64,000 nt of DNA from Pyrenula massariospora (lineage: Eukaryota > Ascomycota > Eurotiomycetes > Pyrenulales > Pyrenulaceae). Location of the stretch: the NCBI GenBank assembly GCA_021030905.1, contig JAGFMI010000011.1:558001-622000 (forward strand), in the 5' to 3' direction. The first letter of the stretch is position 1, and each line of letters opens with the position of its first letter. A program made the position numbers and the translations under genes. Positions 32,380 to 43,679 of this stretch are shown here, piece by piece. The notes under the pieces were generated by a model. That model was not told the DNA's origin and ran no database searches. It saw only the letters and a program-made list of their open reading frames with translations.

Positions 32380-34307
32380 ATGGTGTCTCTACGCTGGAGA
32401 CCTCGTGCATCCCCCTCGGCTCCTCCCGTTCCTGAGTCCAATAACAGTAGTCAAACGGCCTTCCTCAGCGAAGGTAATCTGCAATATGCCATCGAAAAAG
32501 GCCAAAATGATAGCTCGGTTTCCTATCAGGAAGTCTCCGGCGCCCCGGTCGAGAAGAAGTCACCGCTGGGCTACAATGTTGGCTCCATCACAATCATCTT
32601 CCTCAACCTGTCGAAGATGGTCGGCACAGGCGTCTATTCCACCCCCTCCTCTATCCTGAAAGGCACCGGCAGCGTCGGCCTTTCGCTCATTTACTGGTTC
32701 CTCGGGTTCTTGATCGCTGGCGCATCGCTTTCCGTCTACCTCGAATTCGCATCTTACTTCCCAAACCGCTCTGGCAGCGAGGTGGTGTACCTGGAGCAAG
32801 CATTCCCTCGTCCACGATACCTCTTCCCTGTGACCTTCGCAATACAAACGGTCATTCTATCTTTCAGCGCCTCGAACGCCATTGTCCTCGCTCAGTACCT
32901 CTTCCGCATTAATGGCCATAGCCCGACCCCCTGGGAACAAAAAGGCGTCGCCGTCGCCGGGTACTCGCTCGCCTTTCTCTTTGTCGCGTTCCATACGCGC
33001 TTCTCATATCACCTCTCCAACGCGATCGGCGCCGTAAAGTTATTGACCTTGATTTTCGTTGCTATCACCGGTTTGGTTGTTCTAGGCGGACACACATCAG
33101 TCAAAGATCCACACGCCAACTTTCGAAATTCGTTTGAGTCAACCTCGACCACCGCGTATGGTGTCACCAATGCCCTTGTGAAAATCATTTTTTCTTACGC
33201 CGGGTACGAAAACGCGTTCAACGTTGTCAACGAGGTGAAGAATCCGGTTCGCTCAATTCGGAACTCTGGCGGGCTATCCCTCCTTCTTGTCGCAATTCTT
33301 TATATGCTTGCGAACATAGCGTATTTTGCGGCGGTGCCAAAGGCGGAGCTAGTAAAATCGTCACAGATTGTGGCGAGTCTTTTCTTTGAGAAGGCGTTTG
33401 GTTCGAGTGGGGCGGCTAAAGGCCTAAACTTCCTAATCGCCTTGAGCGCATTTGGCAATCTCATTGCCGTGTTGCTGGGCCAAAGCAGATTAATCAGGGA
33501 GTGTGGCCGGTAAGAAATGCAATTCACTCATCTCCTTCCCTCACATTGGATCCAACGCTTACACTTTCGGCCTTGACAGCCAAGGGACCCTCCCGTTTGC
33601 CTCCTTCTGGGTGTCCACACGCCCCTTCGGCACCCCTCTTGGCCCGTACTTCCTGAAATGGTCCTTGACAATGCTCATGATCCTCGCCCCGCCGGCAGGT
33701 GACGCTTTCAACTTCGTCGTCGATCTCGCAACCTATCCGTCCTCCTTTTTCTTATTTACAATGGCGGTCGGGCTATATCTCGTCCGGTATCGACGGACGA
33801 AGCTCGGTCTACCGCGCCTGGCCAGCAGTGAAGGAGGCTTCAAAGCTTGGGACGTCGCAGTAATCTTCACGATTCTGGTTAACTTGTACCTCCTGGTGAT
33901 GCCTTGGTATCCGCCGGCTACCGGGGCAACGGGTGGTGACGTTAGCTTTTGGTATGCGACTTATGTTGTCACTGGGATCGGAATGTGAGTCGTCCCTGAA
34001 TAGCGTGAAATGAAGTTTGATAGCTGACTGTTGTTCGCATCTGGATAGTCTGCTAGCATGCCTGGTCTATTACCTCCTCTGGGTCTTTATCCTACCTCAT
34101 TTTGGAGGGTATCGCATCCGGCACGAGAAATTAGTCCTCGGCGGCGGTGAAGTGACACACGTATTAGTCAAGGTGCCGTTAGACAAATTGGCTTCGTGGG
34201 ATGAGGAGCATGATGCCCAGGGTCGCCAGCTTCATGGTGAAGGTTCAAGTGACGATGAGAAAGACATAGCTGTTGATGTGACAGAGAAAACGGACTTGGA
34301 AAAGTGA
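32380..34307 (+). CDS. Amino-acid permease of the LAT / MUP1 type
   Basis: Three exons, 32380-33509, 33580-33984 and 34049-34307, give 597 aa. The junctions restore LIRECGR/QGTLPF and TGIGI/LLACLVYY. About twelve hydrophobic segments span residues 70-540. The family signature of the APC superfamily is in SITIIFLNLSKMVGTGVYST, the discontinuous first helix that contacts the substrate's backbone. The fungal proteins of this type include the methionine permeases Mup1 and Mup3, and the resemblance is closest to that group; substrate specificity is not provable here. The 65-residue N-terminal tail and the acidic C-terminus (GSSDDEKDIAVDV) are cytosolic and lysine-containing, as expected for ubiquitin-controlled endocytosis. 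The gene follows the TauD-type oxygenase in the same direction, with no evidence of co-function. Confidence 0.9.
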
Positions 34308-35353
34308 CTCCTAGTTCGATGGTAAGCTAATCGTGCGGAGCCGGGTTGAAATCATGTGGCGTATGCTCCTGATGATGCAGCCGTTCGATACATATCTCAT
34401 ATCATATCTAAACATTTTATTGAAATTCTTTTAGCACGAAGTTTTCGCTCAACATCTTTTCCAAAATATTTGTCCATATCGGCTGATGGCCTGAAGCGCA
34501 CGTCTCATAGCGTTGAAAAGTTGGCGGTCTATAGCGGTTCCTAACTTTTGTCCGAATATGAACGTCCTAATCATGCTCACTCGGATACTTGCCTTCTCTC
34601 TCAAGCGCATCCAGTTGGAAACGAAAAGTGCACACTCACCTTTGTACGTCGCCGCCCTACGTGGAAGGATCCAAACTCCATCTGAAATTTTGGTACGTAG
34701 AACAAGCATTGAATCGATAAAATTGGCGGCTCGTGGCAGCGCAGCCGTTCGAAAAGTATTAGACCTAGCGGCTTCCAGCGTCTTACCTCTATCCAGCATT
34801 AAGATTTGATTAAATCCTGTCCAAGATGTGCTAGTTCAATATAGTGTTGCGCGCAGTATACTAAATGATCGCTTACATCGAACCTTAGAATAAATGTAGA
34901 AAAGAATTGAATGAGTCACTGGAAGCTCTTCGGCCATGTCAGAACGCCAAGATGCGGAACTTCTTCGCTAAAATCCTCTACCTACGATCCTCCCACACCT
35001 CCTCAGCCTTCTTAAATCATCCAGCAGATGGCAGGCTGCAATCCTGCTAGGCTAGAGGTGCAGATGAAAAACACCACAGCCTATCGTCGCATTCAGCCTT
35101 TGATGGCTCCTCCAGATCCTACTGATGCAATGCTTGTGCTTGCGACACCTCCCTTACCCAAAGCATCATCTTGGGATTGAAGCTTAAGGTTGTAGCCTGG
35201 TGTGCCTACATGGTTTTCTATTCATTTTTAAGATTCGTAGTAAGGCCAGCTTTGCAATAAGGCCCCGCCCCACTCTCTATCTTAAAATGCTTCTTGCACC
35301 TCAGACAGACGAATTTATTGTTCAAAAGGGTTGACCGACAGCAACCTGACAAA
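34308..35353. other. Intergenic, no gene seen
   Basis: About 1 kb between the permease and ankyrin genes. A plus-strand frame at 34513-34809 has no family resemblance. A transcript leader for the ankyrin gene probably lies within the last 150 bp. Confidence 0.45.
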
Positions 35354-37270
35354 ATGTTCAAAGTACTGCTTCCTCCGAAGCCCGATGTGCCAATGGCCGC
35401 ACCAGGGATGCGGCTCTCTGTAATGCCATCACCGCATGTTCGATTTCTGGACGATTACGAGTACTACGACGCGCTTGGTCGCGACCCACTGCAGCAGAAC
35501 AGAATATGGTCCATCTCCGACCCCACCGAGCGGGTCGAGAAGCTCAAGGAGCTGCTGTCAGAGTATCCAAAACAGAAACATAGGCGTCAGATACTATTTA
35601 AGGCAGCTAGTAGAGGTGATGAGGCGATTGTACGTTTTCTCGTTGATACCGGTCTGAAAGTCCATCCGGACATTGCAAAAGGCCAGCATGAGAGCCCGGA
35701 AGGTGAAGATGGCGAAGGGAAGGATGTCGAAGACGAGGAAAGCATCCCCGACAAGGACGACCCCACCGCTGTGCCGATCCATGTTGCAGCATCCCGAGGT
35801 AAGCTTGGCTGCCTCAAGATTCTCATGGAAGCGCACAGGGAGATAGATGTCCGTGACGAGTTTGGGCAGACTCCGCTGATCGCGGCTGCTAGCGCGGGCG
35901 ATATCGAGACGATGAGGTATCTCCTGGATCAAGGGGCAGATCCCACCGCGCGCTCGGATGGCGAGAACAAGCTTGCAAAGAAGTATCTGCGACGGTATGC
36001 TGGTGCGAATGCGCTGGAGGTTGTGGCAGGAAAGCGCAGCGTGGAGGCGGTGAAGCTGCTGGTGGATCATCCCCTTTACGGAACGACAAGGAAAATGAGA
36101 GCCCCAGGAGACGAAGTATCAGGCTTGTCGGTGACTCCGCTTGCTATAAAGTCGGCAGCCGGTGGAGACTTCGAAACGCTCAGACTGTTGCTAGAACGAG
36201 GGACTTATCCTATGAAAGACAGTGATGGCAAGACAAAAGGCGAGCTGCTCAGCGAGGCAGAGAAGCAAGCCATTATCGATGCTATCCCAAAGGCAGCCGA
36301 TCAAGGGGATTTGGAGTCACTCAAGCTGCTTCTTAGTTACCAGCATCTGACTGATAAAGACGGCAACTTTCCACGCTTTGAGATGTCCGAAAGACTTCAC
36401 AAGCGATTCATATTTGGCGCTTACGACGCAATGGCTTGCAACGACCCGGAGAAATTCGAATTTCTCAACGGCTTCGACTTGAAAGAGCACGACAAAATGT
36501 CTCTGGACAAGCTGCCAGACGGCCAATCACTCAACATCCAACACCTCCTTGAACGAGCCGCCGAAAACGGTTCCGTCGACTGCGCCAAGCTGCTGATCGA
36601 GAAATACGGCGCGAACCCCAATCAACACCGCATCCCCCCGGGTCTCCACCCGCTCTACCTAGCCGCCGCCAACAACAAACCAGAGATGGTCCGCTACCTC
36701 CTCGAAAACCACAAGACGGACATCCACCTGGGGAACGGCCGATTCGCGACGGGCCCAACGGCCCTATGGATCGCGATCATGCTCAAATCACTCGACTGCG
36801 TAGCCCTTCTCCTGCAGCACGGCGGCCCTGTCGACCACGTGGACGAGGACATTTTGAACACAAGCTCGCCAATAACTACCATCTTGTCCGCGCAATTCGA
36901 CGACCGACCCTCCGTCCGCTTCGAAACCTCACAGAACGCCCGTGAATCCATCAACACCGCGCAAGCAGACTGGCGCAACCTCAACTCCCCATACGTCCGC
37001 GTCGAGATCAGCCCAGCAGACAAAGCCTGGCTGCGCACCCTCCAGCGCAGGAGACCTGACGCGGAGCTGCGAGAAAAGGGAGAGGGAGCGCGGGAGCTGG
37101 ATGAGAAGGAGGCGGCGAAGACGGAAGATCTTGGGGAGACGGATCCGCGGCGGCTCATGGTGGATTTGCCGACTGTTGCGGCGAGGGTGGAAGAGCTCGG
37201 GGGTGACGATGAGTTGGTGCCGCTGTGGAGGCCGGCTTTTGTTGCTGTGGGGGGAGATGGTGAGGTGTGA
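35354..37270 (+). CDS. Ankyrin-repeat protein
   Basis: Intronless, 638 aa from MFKVLLPPKPDVPM. Ankyrin-type helix pairs recur through residues about 70-520, for example PIHVAASRGKLGCLKILMEA, TPLIAAASAGDIETMRYLLD, TPLAIKSAAGGDFETLRLLL, HPLYLAAANNKPEMVRYLLE and TALWIAIMLKSLDCVALLLQ. Roughly nine repeats, several degenerate or separated by acidic inserts (EGEDGEGKDVEDEE). The C-terminal 100 residues are charged and helical, without a recognised domain. Ankyrin arrays mediate protein-protein contact; partners are unknown. The in-frame extension upstream of this ATG starts with a non-ATG codon and is rejected. Confidence 0.85.
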   Translation: MFKVLLPPKPDVPMAAPGMRLSVMPSPHVRFLDDYEYYDALGRDPLQQNRIWSISDPTERVEKLKELLSEYPKQKHRRQILFKAASRGDEAIVRFLVDTGLKVHPDIAKGQHESPEGEDGEGKDVEDEESIPDKDDPTAVPIHVAASRGKLGCLKILMEAHREIDVRDEFGQTPLIAAASAGDIETMRYLLDQGADPTARSDGENKLAKKYLRRYAGANALEVVAGKRSVEAVKLLVDHPLYGTTRKMRAPGDEVSGLSVTPLAIKSAAGGDFETLRLLLERGTYPMKDSDGKTKGELLSEAEKQAIIDAIPKAADQGDLESLKLLLSYQHLTDKDGNFPRFEMSERLHKRFIFGAYDAMACNDPEKFEFLNGFDLKEHDKMSLDKLPDGQSLNIQHLLERAAENGSVDCAKLLIEKYGANPNQHRIPPGLHPLYLAAANNKPEMVRYLLENHKTDIHLGNGRFATGPTALWIAIMLKSLDCVALLLQHGGPVDHVDEDILNTSSPITTILSAQFDDRPSVRFETSQNARESINTAQADWRNLNSPYVRVEISPADKAWLRTLQRRRPDAELREKGEGARELDEKEAAKTEDLGETDPRRLMVDLPTVAARVEELGGDDELVPLWRPAFVAVGGDGEV

Positions 37271-37781
37271 TGGGCGGTGGGTGGTGGGATGGAGGTGGAA
37301 GTGAGCATTGTAAGTTAAGGAGAAGTACAGTTAGCATGGACCGCCAATGATGGCGGTGTTTATCATGCCGTCGTTGACGGTTTACATGGGGATTTATTTG
37401 CCTGTCCTTGATCGACTTTTGGTCGTCAACAACTAAGGAGCTTGGGGCGTGGCGGCAATGAGGTCACTTGCATGAGTCGGACGGCCTTGACGTAGATACC
37501 CTGTGTGGTGGTTCTCGTCTTGTGCAAAAAGGGAGGAACAGGATTACTCCCGGTTACGATGGGCAATGGCTGACTGTTAAAATACTATTTTTCCCACATA
37601 TGAAAACGTCCGATTTGGTTAAAAGATGATTAAAAGTTCTAGCATTTTTTAATTGATATTAATGTTTAAATGACCTTGTCATGCCGTGTTGAATCTGTAT
37701 TATAACCCAGAGCCAAACCAAATGCGGTCTCTGGCACACCATGATAACCTCCGTAGCCACAAATGCATAAAGCCCCCCACA
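37271..37781. other. Convergent intergenic region
   Basis: About 510 bp between the stop codons of the ankyrin gene (plus) and the GNAT gene (minus). A/T-rich near 37580-37680, consistent with 3' untranslated and polyadenylation sequence. No gene seen. Confidence 0.45.
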
Positions 37782-38321
37782 TCAAAGCCGCTTCACCATA
37801 ACATCGTCCATCTGGACAACCTCTCCAATGGCAAACTCGTGCTCGCCGACCTTCCTATATCCCCACCTCTCATAAACCCGCCTAGCCTTACAATTCTCCT
37901 CCCAAACCCCGAGCCACATATGCCTCAACCCCTCCCGCCTCGCCAACGCCTCAACCCTCCCCGCCAGCAGCCTCCCAGCCCCCTTTCCATGCCAGTCCGG
38001 GTGAACATATATCCGCTGCAGCTCGACTACGTGCTCCAAATGCTCGACGCACGGCTCCCTCGTGCCGCGCGTCAAGAGCGCGAAGCCGACGACATCTCCG
38101 CCCGCCCCGTCGGTTACGACGAGCATGTGCTTTGAAGAGTTCGCAATGTCTGCGGCGGTTGCTTGCACGCTGTAGGACTGCTCGAGGTACGTTTGGAGGT
38201 GGGGTGGGGCGACCGAGTGGCCGAAGGTAAGGCTGAAGACGAGGGAGCCGAGCTTGGATACTTGGAGGGCGTCGTCTGCGAGTGCGTCGCGCACGATGAG
38301 GGGTTGGGGGAGTGAGCCCAT
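37782..38321 (-). CDS. GNAT-family N-acetyltransferase
   Basis: Intronless, 179 aa from MGSLPQPLIVRDALADDA. The acetyl-CoA binding motif A is RIYVHPDWHGKGAGRLL, with the pyrophosphate-binding R/Q-x-x-G-x-G/A arrangement, followed by the family's C-terminal strand-helix (MWLGVWEENCKARRVYERWG). It covers essentially one GNAT domain. The substrate may be a small amine, an amino acid or a protein N-terminus; sequence does not decide. An upstream in-frame ATG (38420) would add 33 polar residues with no similarity, so the start at 38321 is preferred. Confidence 0.88.
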   Translation of the reverse strand: MGSLPQPLIVRDALADDALQVSKLGSLVFSLTFGHSVAPPHLQTYLEQSYSVQATAADIANSSKHMLVVTDGAGGDVVGFALLTRGTREPCVEHLEHVVELQRIYVHPDWHGKGAGRLLAGRVEALARREGLRHMWLGVWEENCKARRVYERWGYRKVGEHEFAIGEVVQMDDVMVKRL

Positions 38322-38794
38322 GGCGGCTCTTGGGGAGGTGTGAGAGCTGTGCTGTTGTGATGTGAAGAATTGCAGGTGCTCTGCTGAAAGGGAATTTTTT
38401 GTGCTGCTGGGGGATCGCACTCTGGCGGTTCTGTTGATAGACTGAACATACCTATTTATCTAAAGAGTGTCCTAGCAGCAGGAGAAAGGAATGCAAATGA
38501 TGCAGAGAGAACATTCTCGATCCACCTCGACACGTCCGTTCTCCAAAAAATTTTACGCGCTCTGAAAATGTTTAGATGGGCCGCTTGCGGGTGGACTTAC
38601 CGCTTCGGTGTAGAGCTTGGAGTCGCACTGTGTGATTGGCAAGGAAATTGGAAGAATGTCATGACAGGGCGCTCAACCAAAAAAGACACCTCCTCCGCGG
38701 GATTCCTATCCCAGCCTTTTATATCTCATTGGACCACCGGGCTTTTTCTTCAAACTTCAAGCACAATGTCGGTCTAGAAAATAGAAAAGAAGAC
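38322..38794. other. Bidirectional upstream region of GNAT and PaiB-like genes
   Basis: The two genes are divergent and share this 473-bp region, which must hold both promoters. No distinct element recognised. The PaiB-like frame remains open upstream of its ATG, but without similarity. Confidence 0.45.
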
Positions 38795-39568
38795 ATGTAC
38801 CTACGTGGAGTCCACGCCGACGGGACGATTCCTGTGCTTCAACAGCTGATTCGTAGTAACCCACTCGGAATTCTTACCACATCCATTCCCTCAAAATCGT
38901 ATTCTAAAATCCTGTCAAGCCATATTCCTTTTGTTCTCAGCGTCCCAGATGGAGCAGTCACGAACGAACTCGGCGTCCTGCGAGGACACCTTGCGCGAAT
39001 GAATCCGCAGAGCAAGACAATGATTGAGGAGATCCAATCTCGTACATCGACCGACGCAGCGCAATACCTCGGAGAAGAAGTACTGGTCCTCTTCACTGCA
39101 GCTGCACATCACTACGTCACTCCCAAGTTCTACAAGGAAACGAAACCCAGCACCGGCAAGGTGGTACCCACTTGGAACTATGCCGCCGCACAGGTCTATG
39201 GCCGCGCAAAAATATATCACAGCGCAAAGTCAGACGAGACAGCAGCTTTTCTGTCAAAGCAAATAGACGACCTTTCGCAGCATGCGGAGATATCTCTCAT
39301 GGGATACACTGGCACCAACGGCAGGCCGGGGCCATGGAGTGTTTCTGATGCGCCAGAGCGCTTCATTGAGTTGATGCAGAAGAGCATCATTGGGATTGAG
39401 ATCGAGATTGATCGGTTAGAAGGCAAATTCAAGATGAGTCAAGAATTGGGCCAAGGAGATCGGAACGGCGTAATTCAAGGCTTCGAGGAGCTGGGCTCAG
39501 ACGTGGGTGTTGAGATGGCGCAGATTGTCAAGGAACGCGGCGAGCTCAAGGATTCGCAATCGAAATAG
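38795..39568 (+). CDS. PaiB-like FMN-binding split-barrel protein
   Basis: Intronless, 257 aa from MYLRGVHADGTIPVLQQLIR. It matches the PaiB family (FMN_bind_2), named after a Bacillus repressor of sporulation and protease genes. Recognisable blocks are NPLGILTTSIPSKSYSKILS, HIPFVLSVPDG, LRGHLARMNPQ, EVLVLFTAAAHHYVTPKFYK and VPTWNYAAAQVYGRAKIYH. In fungi these proteins are common and probably bind FMN or a similar cofactor; a transcriptional role is not established. A longer upstream frame is open but unsupported. The last 30 residues are acidic and may be disordered. Confidence 0.88.
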   Translation: MYLRGVHADGTIPVLQQLIRSNPLGILTTSIPSKSYSKILSSHIPFVLSVPDGAVTNELGVLRGHLARMNPQSKTMIEEIQSRTSTDAAQYLGEEVLVLFTAAAHHYVTPKFYKETKPSTGKVVPTWNYAAAQVYGRAKIYHSAKSDETAAFLSKQIDDLSQHAEISLMGYTGTNGRPGPWSVSDAPERFIELMQKSIIGIEIEIDRLEGKFKMSQELGQGDRNGVIQGFEELGSDVGVEMAQIVKERGELKDSQSK

Positions 39569-39761
39569 AGGCCGTTCACGGTTGCGTAGACGCTAGCAAT
39601 CAAGATGTCAAGCCAATGATCTTGGATTTGGATGTCCAGACAATCGCTGGAACGATTGGAAAGGTCAAGGTCATATAGATAACAGGTATCGTCGACGCAC
39701 CTGAGTTCAAAGAGCTTTATTTGTCTCCATCAAGCTTGGTCGTATCCCGGAGGTGTGCCCT

Positions 39762-40400
39762 CTATTGACTTGAGGTAACACTGATTGTCCTATACTCAAC
39801 ACGGACTTCCGGGCTCAGCTGCTTCAACACGCGTGAAAGCTCCTCAGCGACAGCGGCCAGTGACTCGTTGGAAACCGGATCAACCACATCTAGAATGAAC
39901 AAAGCCCTGATAGCAGTTTCAGTCAGCGCGGTGCGTGGGCCCTGGCGCCAGTCCCAGCGACGGCACGTGACGCCAGCGTTGTCGCACCAAACAATTTCTC
40001 CGGGATCTGGATGCTCCTCGACGGTCTTTCCACTGGCCATTGTTTTGAAGCTTTCCTTGCCGGTCGCGCGAAACAAGCGTGGTACACCTTCGTACTTGTC
40101 TAGATCTTCACCACCTAATTGGATTTGGTGTTTAAAAGACATGGCAGTGTATACATTCGTCAGCCGATTTACGCGTGGAAGGCCAGCCTCTACACGTCGA
40201 GTCAGCGCTTCTAGGCTGTTGCAAGTACGCTGTGGCTTGGCACCAAAAGCCTTGTAAGCGTCCCGCCAAGCAGCAATATGCGGCATATCCGTGATTGAAT
40301 GTTCTCCCAACTTTAATCGTGTGGAGGACTCAGCTTCTTGTGGGAGACCTTCACTTCTTTTATCGCAAGGCCCTGTGGCGATGCCATCCACGACCATCAC
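39762..40400 (-). CDS. B3/B4 tRNA-synthetase-like domain protein (5' end uncertain)
   Basis: The B3/B4 domain, which in bacterial phenylalanyl-tRNA synthetase beta chains edits or recognises amino acids, is present as an almost stand-alone protein. Diagnostic segments are MPHIAAWRDAYKAFGAKPQR, GLPRVNRLTNVYTAMSF, GEIVWCDNAGVTCRRWDWRQ and LFILDVVDPVSN. Stand-alone members have been proposed to hydrolyse mischarged aminoacyl-tRNA. The frame continues upstream of the ATG at 40400, reading EIFELRRDYRALV, which is the expected first strand of the domain, until a stop near 40480. The true start is probably in a further 5' exon or was lost; a (CT)n(GT)n microsatellite lies just upstream. The 3' end at 39762 is firm. 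Confidence 0.75.
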   Translation of the reverse strand: MMVVDGIATGPCDKRSEGLPQEAESSTRLKLGEHSITDMPHIAAWRDAYKAFGAKPQRTCNSLEALTRRVEAGLPRVNRLTNVYTAMSFKHQIQLGGEDLDKYEGVPRLFRATGKESFKTMASGKTVEEHPDPGEIVWCDNAGVTCRRWDWRQGPRTALTETAIRALFILDVVDPVSNESLAAVAEELSRVLKQLSPEVRVEYRTISVTSSQ

Positions 40401-40553
40401 TAGGGCACGGTAGTCCCGACGTAGTTCGAAAATTTCTGCGGCTACCTGCGTACCGTTCAGAGTCTTTGTGAGGAGTTTTGTTTAATCATAGTGGCAGATG
40501 GCTAGGCGAGTCTGCGAAGCAACTCTCGGCTTCAGCGTACCAAGCAATCGCTT

Positions 40554-40610
<57 letters not shown>

Positions 40611-41113
40611 TTGCTTGTGTGTATGTGTATGTGTGTGCGTGATTGTAGAGAGTGACGTCGAAAGATTCGCACTTCAGCGGGGAGAAACACTCATTGGCGT
40701 CGCTCCTTCACTGGTTCAGTGTTACTGAGACCGCTTTTGAGGAGTCTGGTAGGTTCGAGAACGGATTGAAGCAGTCGTTAAGCACAAACAGGACGTCGCT
40801 GAGGCGCCTGCAGCGCTTCACGAGTGTAGGAATCGTAGGCGAGGAGGCGTGACAGCGTCGGGTACTTCTGCCTTGGAAACCCGCTAACCTGTATGCGGAG
40901 CAGCCCTTAAATATTAGCGTTTCAAATCGTCAAAAACAAACTTTAACTATTATGTCTCTTCACAAAGCTACAAAATGCAGGTTTTCACTCCGCGAGAAAA
41001 ATCTTGTACAACTCCCTCTGAAGATTTGCTTTGCTCTTCCGGTCTAGCACAGCCGCCGATACTGCTTGACCAAGAGTCGTCCTTCCAAACTACGAAGTTT
41101 GCCCATATTGGAA
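40401..41113. other. Upstream region of the B3/B4 gene with a microsatellite
   Basis: Apart from the domain continuation to about 40480 and the microsatellite at 40556-40641, no feature is seen. The plus-strand frame through the repeat (40498-40728) is an artefact of the repeat. Confidence 0.45.
40556..40641. repeat. Compound (CT)n(GT)n microsatellite
   Basis: A long run of CT dinucleotides is followed directly by GT dinucleotides and then by degenerate GTGT/GTAT units, over about 85 bp. It is likely length-polymorphic between strains. Confidence 0.95.
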
Positions 41114-43679
41114 TTACTCGTCAAACCTAATCTCCTTGTGACGCGCACGGTTTGACTCGTGCATCTTATACAATTTTCTCATATACGCTTTGAAGTCTTT
41201 CGACAGCTTCACGGGTTGTTCGATGTGTTTTGCCCTGACCACAGCGAACGTTCCTTCTGGTCTATCGTTCTCCGCGGCTGCAAGATTGACGGCAATTTGG
41301 AATGCTGAACCCTTCATTAAAACAAGAATCGTCGTAGTACAGGGAAGAGAACATACCGTTACGGATTTCTCGTCCATTCCATTCCAACTCTTTCAGATCA
41401 GGGGCATTCTTGATGTAGTCGGTTGCCGACCAATCGACTTGGATCTCATTTCGTTTGTCCTGCGCAAGCTTCTTCAGAAACACTTGCCAAACCTCCTGAC
41501 GCTGCTGTTCGTCAAATTTGTCATAGAAGAATTGGAGGTGCACGCGGGAAAGAATGGCTTCATCGAACCGTCCAATCCGATTTGTCGTGAGAAACCTCGC
41601 GGCAGTTAGTACTTTCGTTTCCACGATTACTACGCTTTCAACGCATGCTCGACTTACAGGATCCCCTCGAAGTAGTCCATCGCTCTGAGAAATGAAGCGA
41701 CGATATTGCTTCTGTTGAGGTTGTCAACGTCCCGGTCTTCCATGTAGACATCAGCTTCATCGATGAGCAGGATGGCATCCCAGCTCTGTGCGACCTCGAA
41801 CCAATATCGAAGATTGATGTCAATGTCTGTTGGGGATGTTCCGATATCAGTTGTAGAAAGGGCAAGCAAGGGTCTTTCGGTAGACTCGGCGATGCATTCA
41901 GCCGTATACGTTTTTCCAACGCCGGGTTTCCCTGTTTTCTTTCCGCGTTAGTAACCATGAACTCTATATCAGCGGTGTCTGTCGCACCGTGAAGAAGCAA
42001 GATAAGGCCATCTCCCTTGCCCTGAACTGTATCGGCGGACCATGGGGCTGGCTGTATTTTGGGGGAAGGCACATCACCAAACGAATTCTTCGGTGTTGAG
42101 ATGTACATTTTAACCAATGCCTGTAAGGTCGGCTTTGCATTGTTCTTGAGAATCAGACTGTCTATCATGTTGACGTTAAAGATAGGATCTTGAAAGTATT
42201 GCACTTGCAGCCTTTCTGTACCCTTTATCAGTCATGCGTGTCGTAGTTCTGCAAGCACTTACCCCATTTTCTGACTTTAAAGACAAAAGCATGTACCGAC
42301 GAGGTACAAATGAAATATTGATGATCTGTCATGGGTTCGTCTGACACGCATTTGATCTGACTATATCCCGCAAACTTCGATTTGCTTGCAGCATGGGTTT
42401 GCGGCGACGAACAACGCTGACACTGGCATGATGGCGGCTGTGTAGAGAAGCTCTCGATGTCATTAACAATCTCTTTTCTTTCGGCTCCAAGGCGTTGAAC
42501 TTTTGCGTCGACAACCAATTGGTAATGATCAGTCATGACTAGGCTCTTGTACTGCACAGAAATCAGTCTACGAGATCTTGGAAAGAACCACATTGAAATC
42601 ATATCAGACATGACTAACCATGCTGCGCGGGAAAGTGTCTGTTTGGCCATCAAATCTCCAACAGCCTTTCCGACAAAGTCGTCTGAATTTCTTGCCCCTT
42701 TCTACAAGTTCTTGGTAGCGTTTCTCGAATGAATTGCCCTTCCCTTTGTAGCTCCAGTATCTTGCTGGAAATAGCTCGAGCGATGTGATGTCTTTCTCGC
42801 CATCGAAACGATCCAATTGATACAAAAATTGTTCTGGTCCGATGTACTCGTCGTCCGCATTGAGGCGCCAGACAGTAATCTTATACTCAATACACTTGCC
42901 ATTCACATGGCCTTGATAGACGGACTTAAGTACCCACGGTTCGTACTCGCCGCTGACTGTGGGGTCCCAAAATACGTCTGTTCCAGGCTTCAACATAAGC
43001 CAAAGCATTTCAAAGGTGGCACGAGGGGGATTTTGTGCGTGACGATTTCGCTCTCGTTCAATAGCAGTCAGGGTTCTCTCCCTCACAACCTGGAGCAATA
43101 GGCCAAGGTATTCGTAAGTGTCAGCGTTTTCGCAGTCCTCGGGAAGATCATTTCTTCTTTCAGGTGCAAACTGGTCGCGATACTTCTCGAGCTCCTGATC
43201 ATAATGGACTATCACAGCGTAGGGAAAATACAGTTGAATGGTCTCACCGGCAAAGGAGTGATCCGGATAGTGGTCAACAACTGCCCTTAACGCATCTATA
43301 ATTGCCGGAGAATTGATTTGAATATAAGCTCGACCTTTCCCGAATGTGCTAGGTTTGAGAGATTCTCCATCTTTTGATTTGGACACCACGCTCTGGTCGG
43401 AGAGCATGACATCAACAACTTCTAGAATTGGCCGGTCATGGCTCCATTTTCTCATTTTGTTCTCCGCATGAGTCTCTCTGAAAATGACTGCGGATTCAGA
43501 ATTCGAGTACTCCGTTCGGTATTCAATTTGTGGTTTTCTACGGTCGGTACTGATGGATTCTGACTCATCGTTGCCGTTCCCGTCGCCTGCGATTAGTAAA
43601 TAATTATAACTTTTCCACGCACCCCGATTTGAAACTGACTGTTAATAACATCAAACGTTTGGGTCTCGGTGTCCATCAT
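41114..43679 (-). CDS. AAA+ ATPase with long N-terminal domain (DUF7025-type)
   Basis: Seven exons: 43679-43640, 43586-42619, 42551-42263, 42215-41988, 41931-41658, 41595-41357 and 41304-41114. They sum to 2229 nt (742 aa), and each junction is a GT-AG intron of 47-67 nt. The 370-residue N-terminal region is the one found in a fungal AAA group (DUF7025, as I recall). The AAA module is complete: Walker A GKPGVGKT (restored by splicing), Walker B AILLIDEADV, sensor 1 in GILFLTTNRIGRFDEA (also restored by splicing), arginine-finger region AILSRVHLQF, and sensor 2 helix in NGREIRNAFQIAVNLAAAE. Members are thought to remodel proteins as hexameric rings; substrate and location are unknown. No signal peptide or membrane segment seen. 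It borders the accessory-looking stretch to its right. Confidence 0.88.

Noticed and set aside
40498-40728. Plus-strand frame with long Ser-Leu and Val-Cys runs
   Set aside because: Produced by translation of the CT/GT microsatellite.
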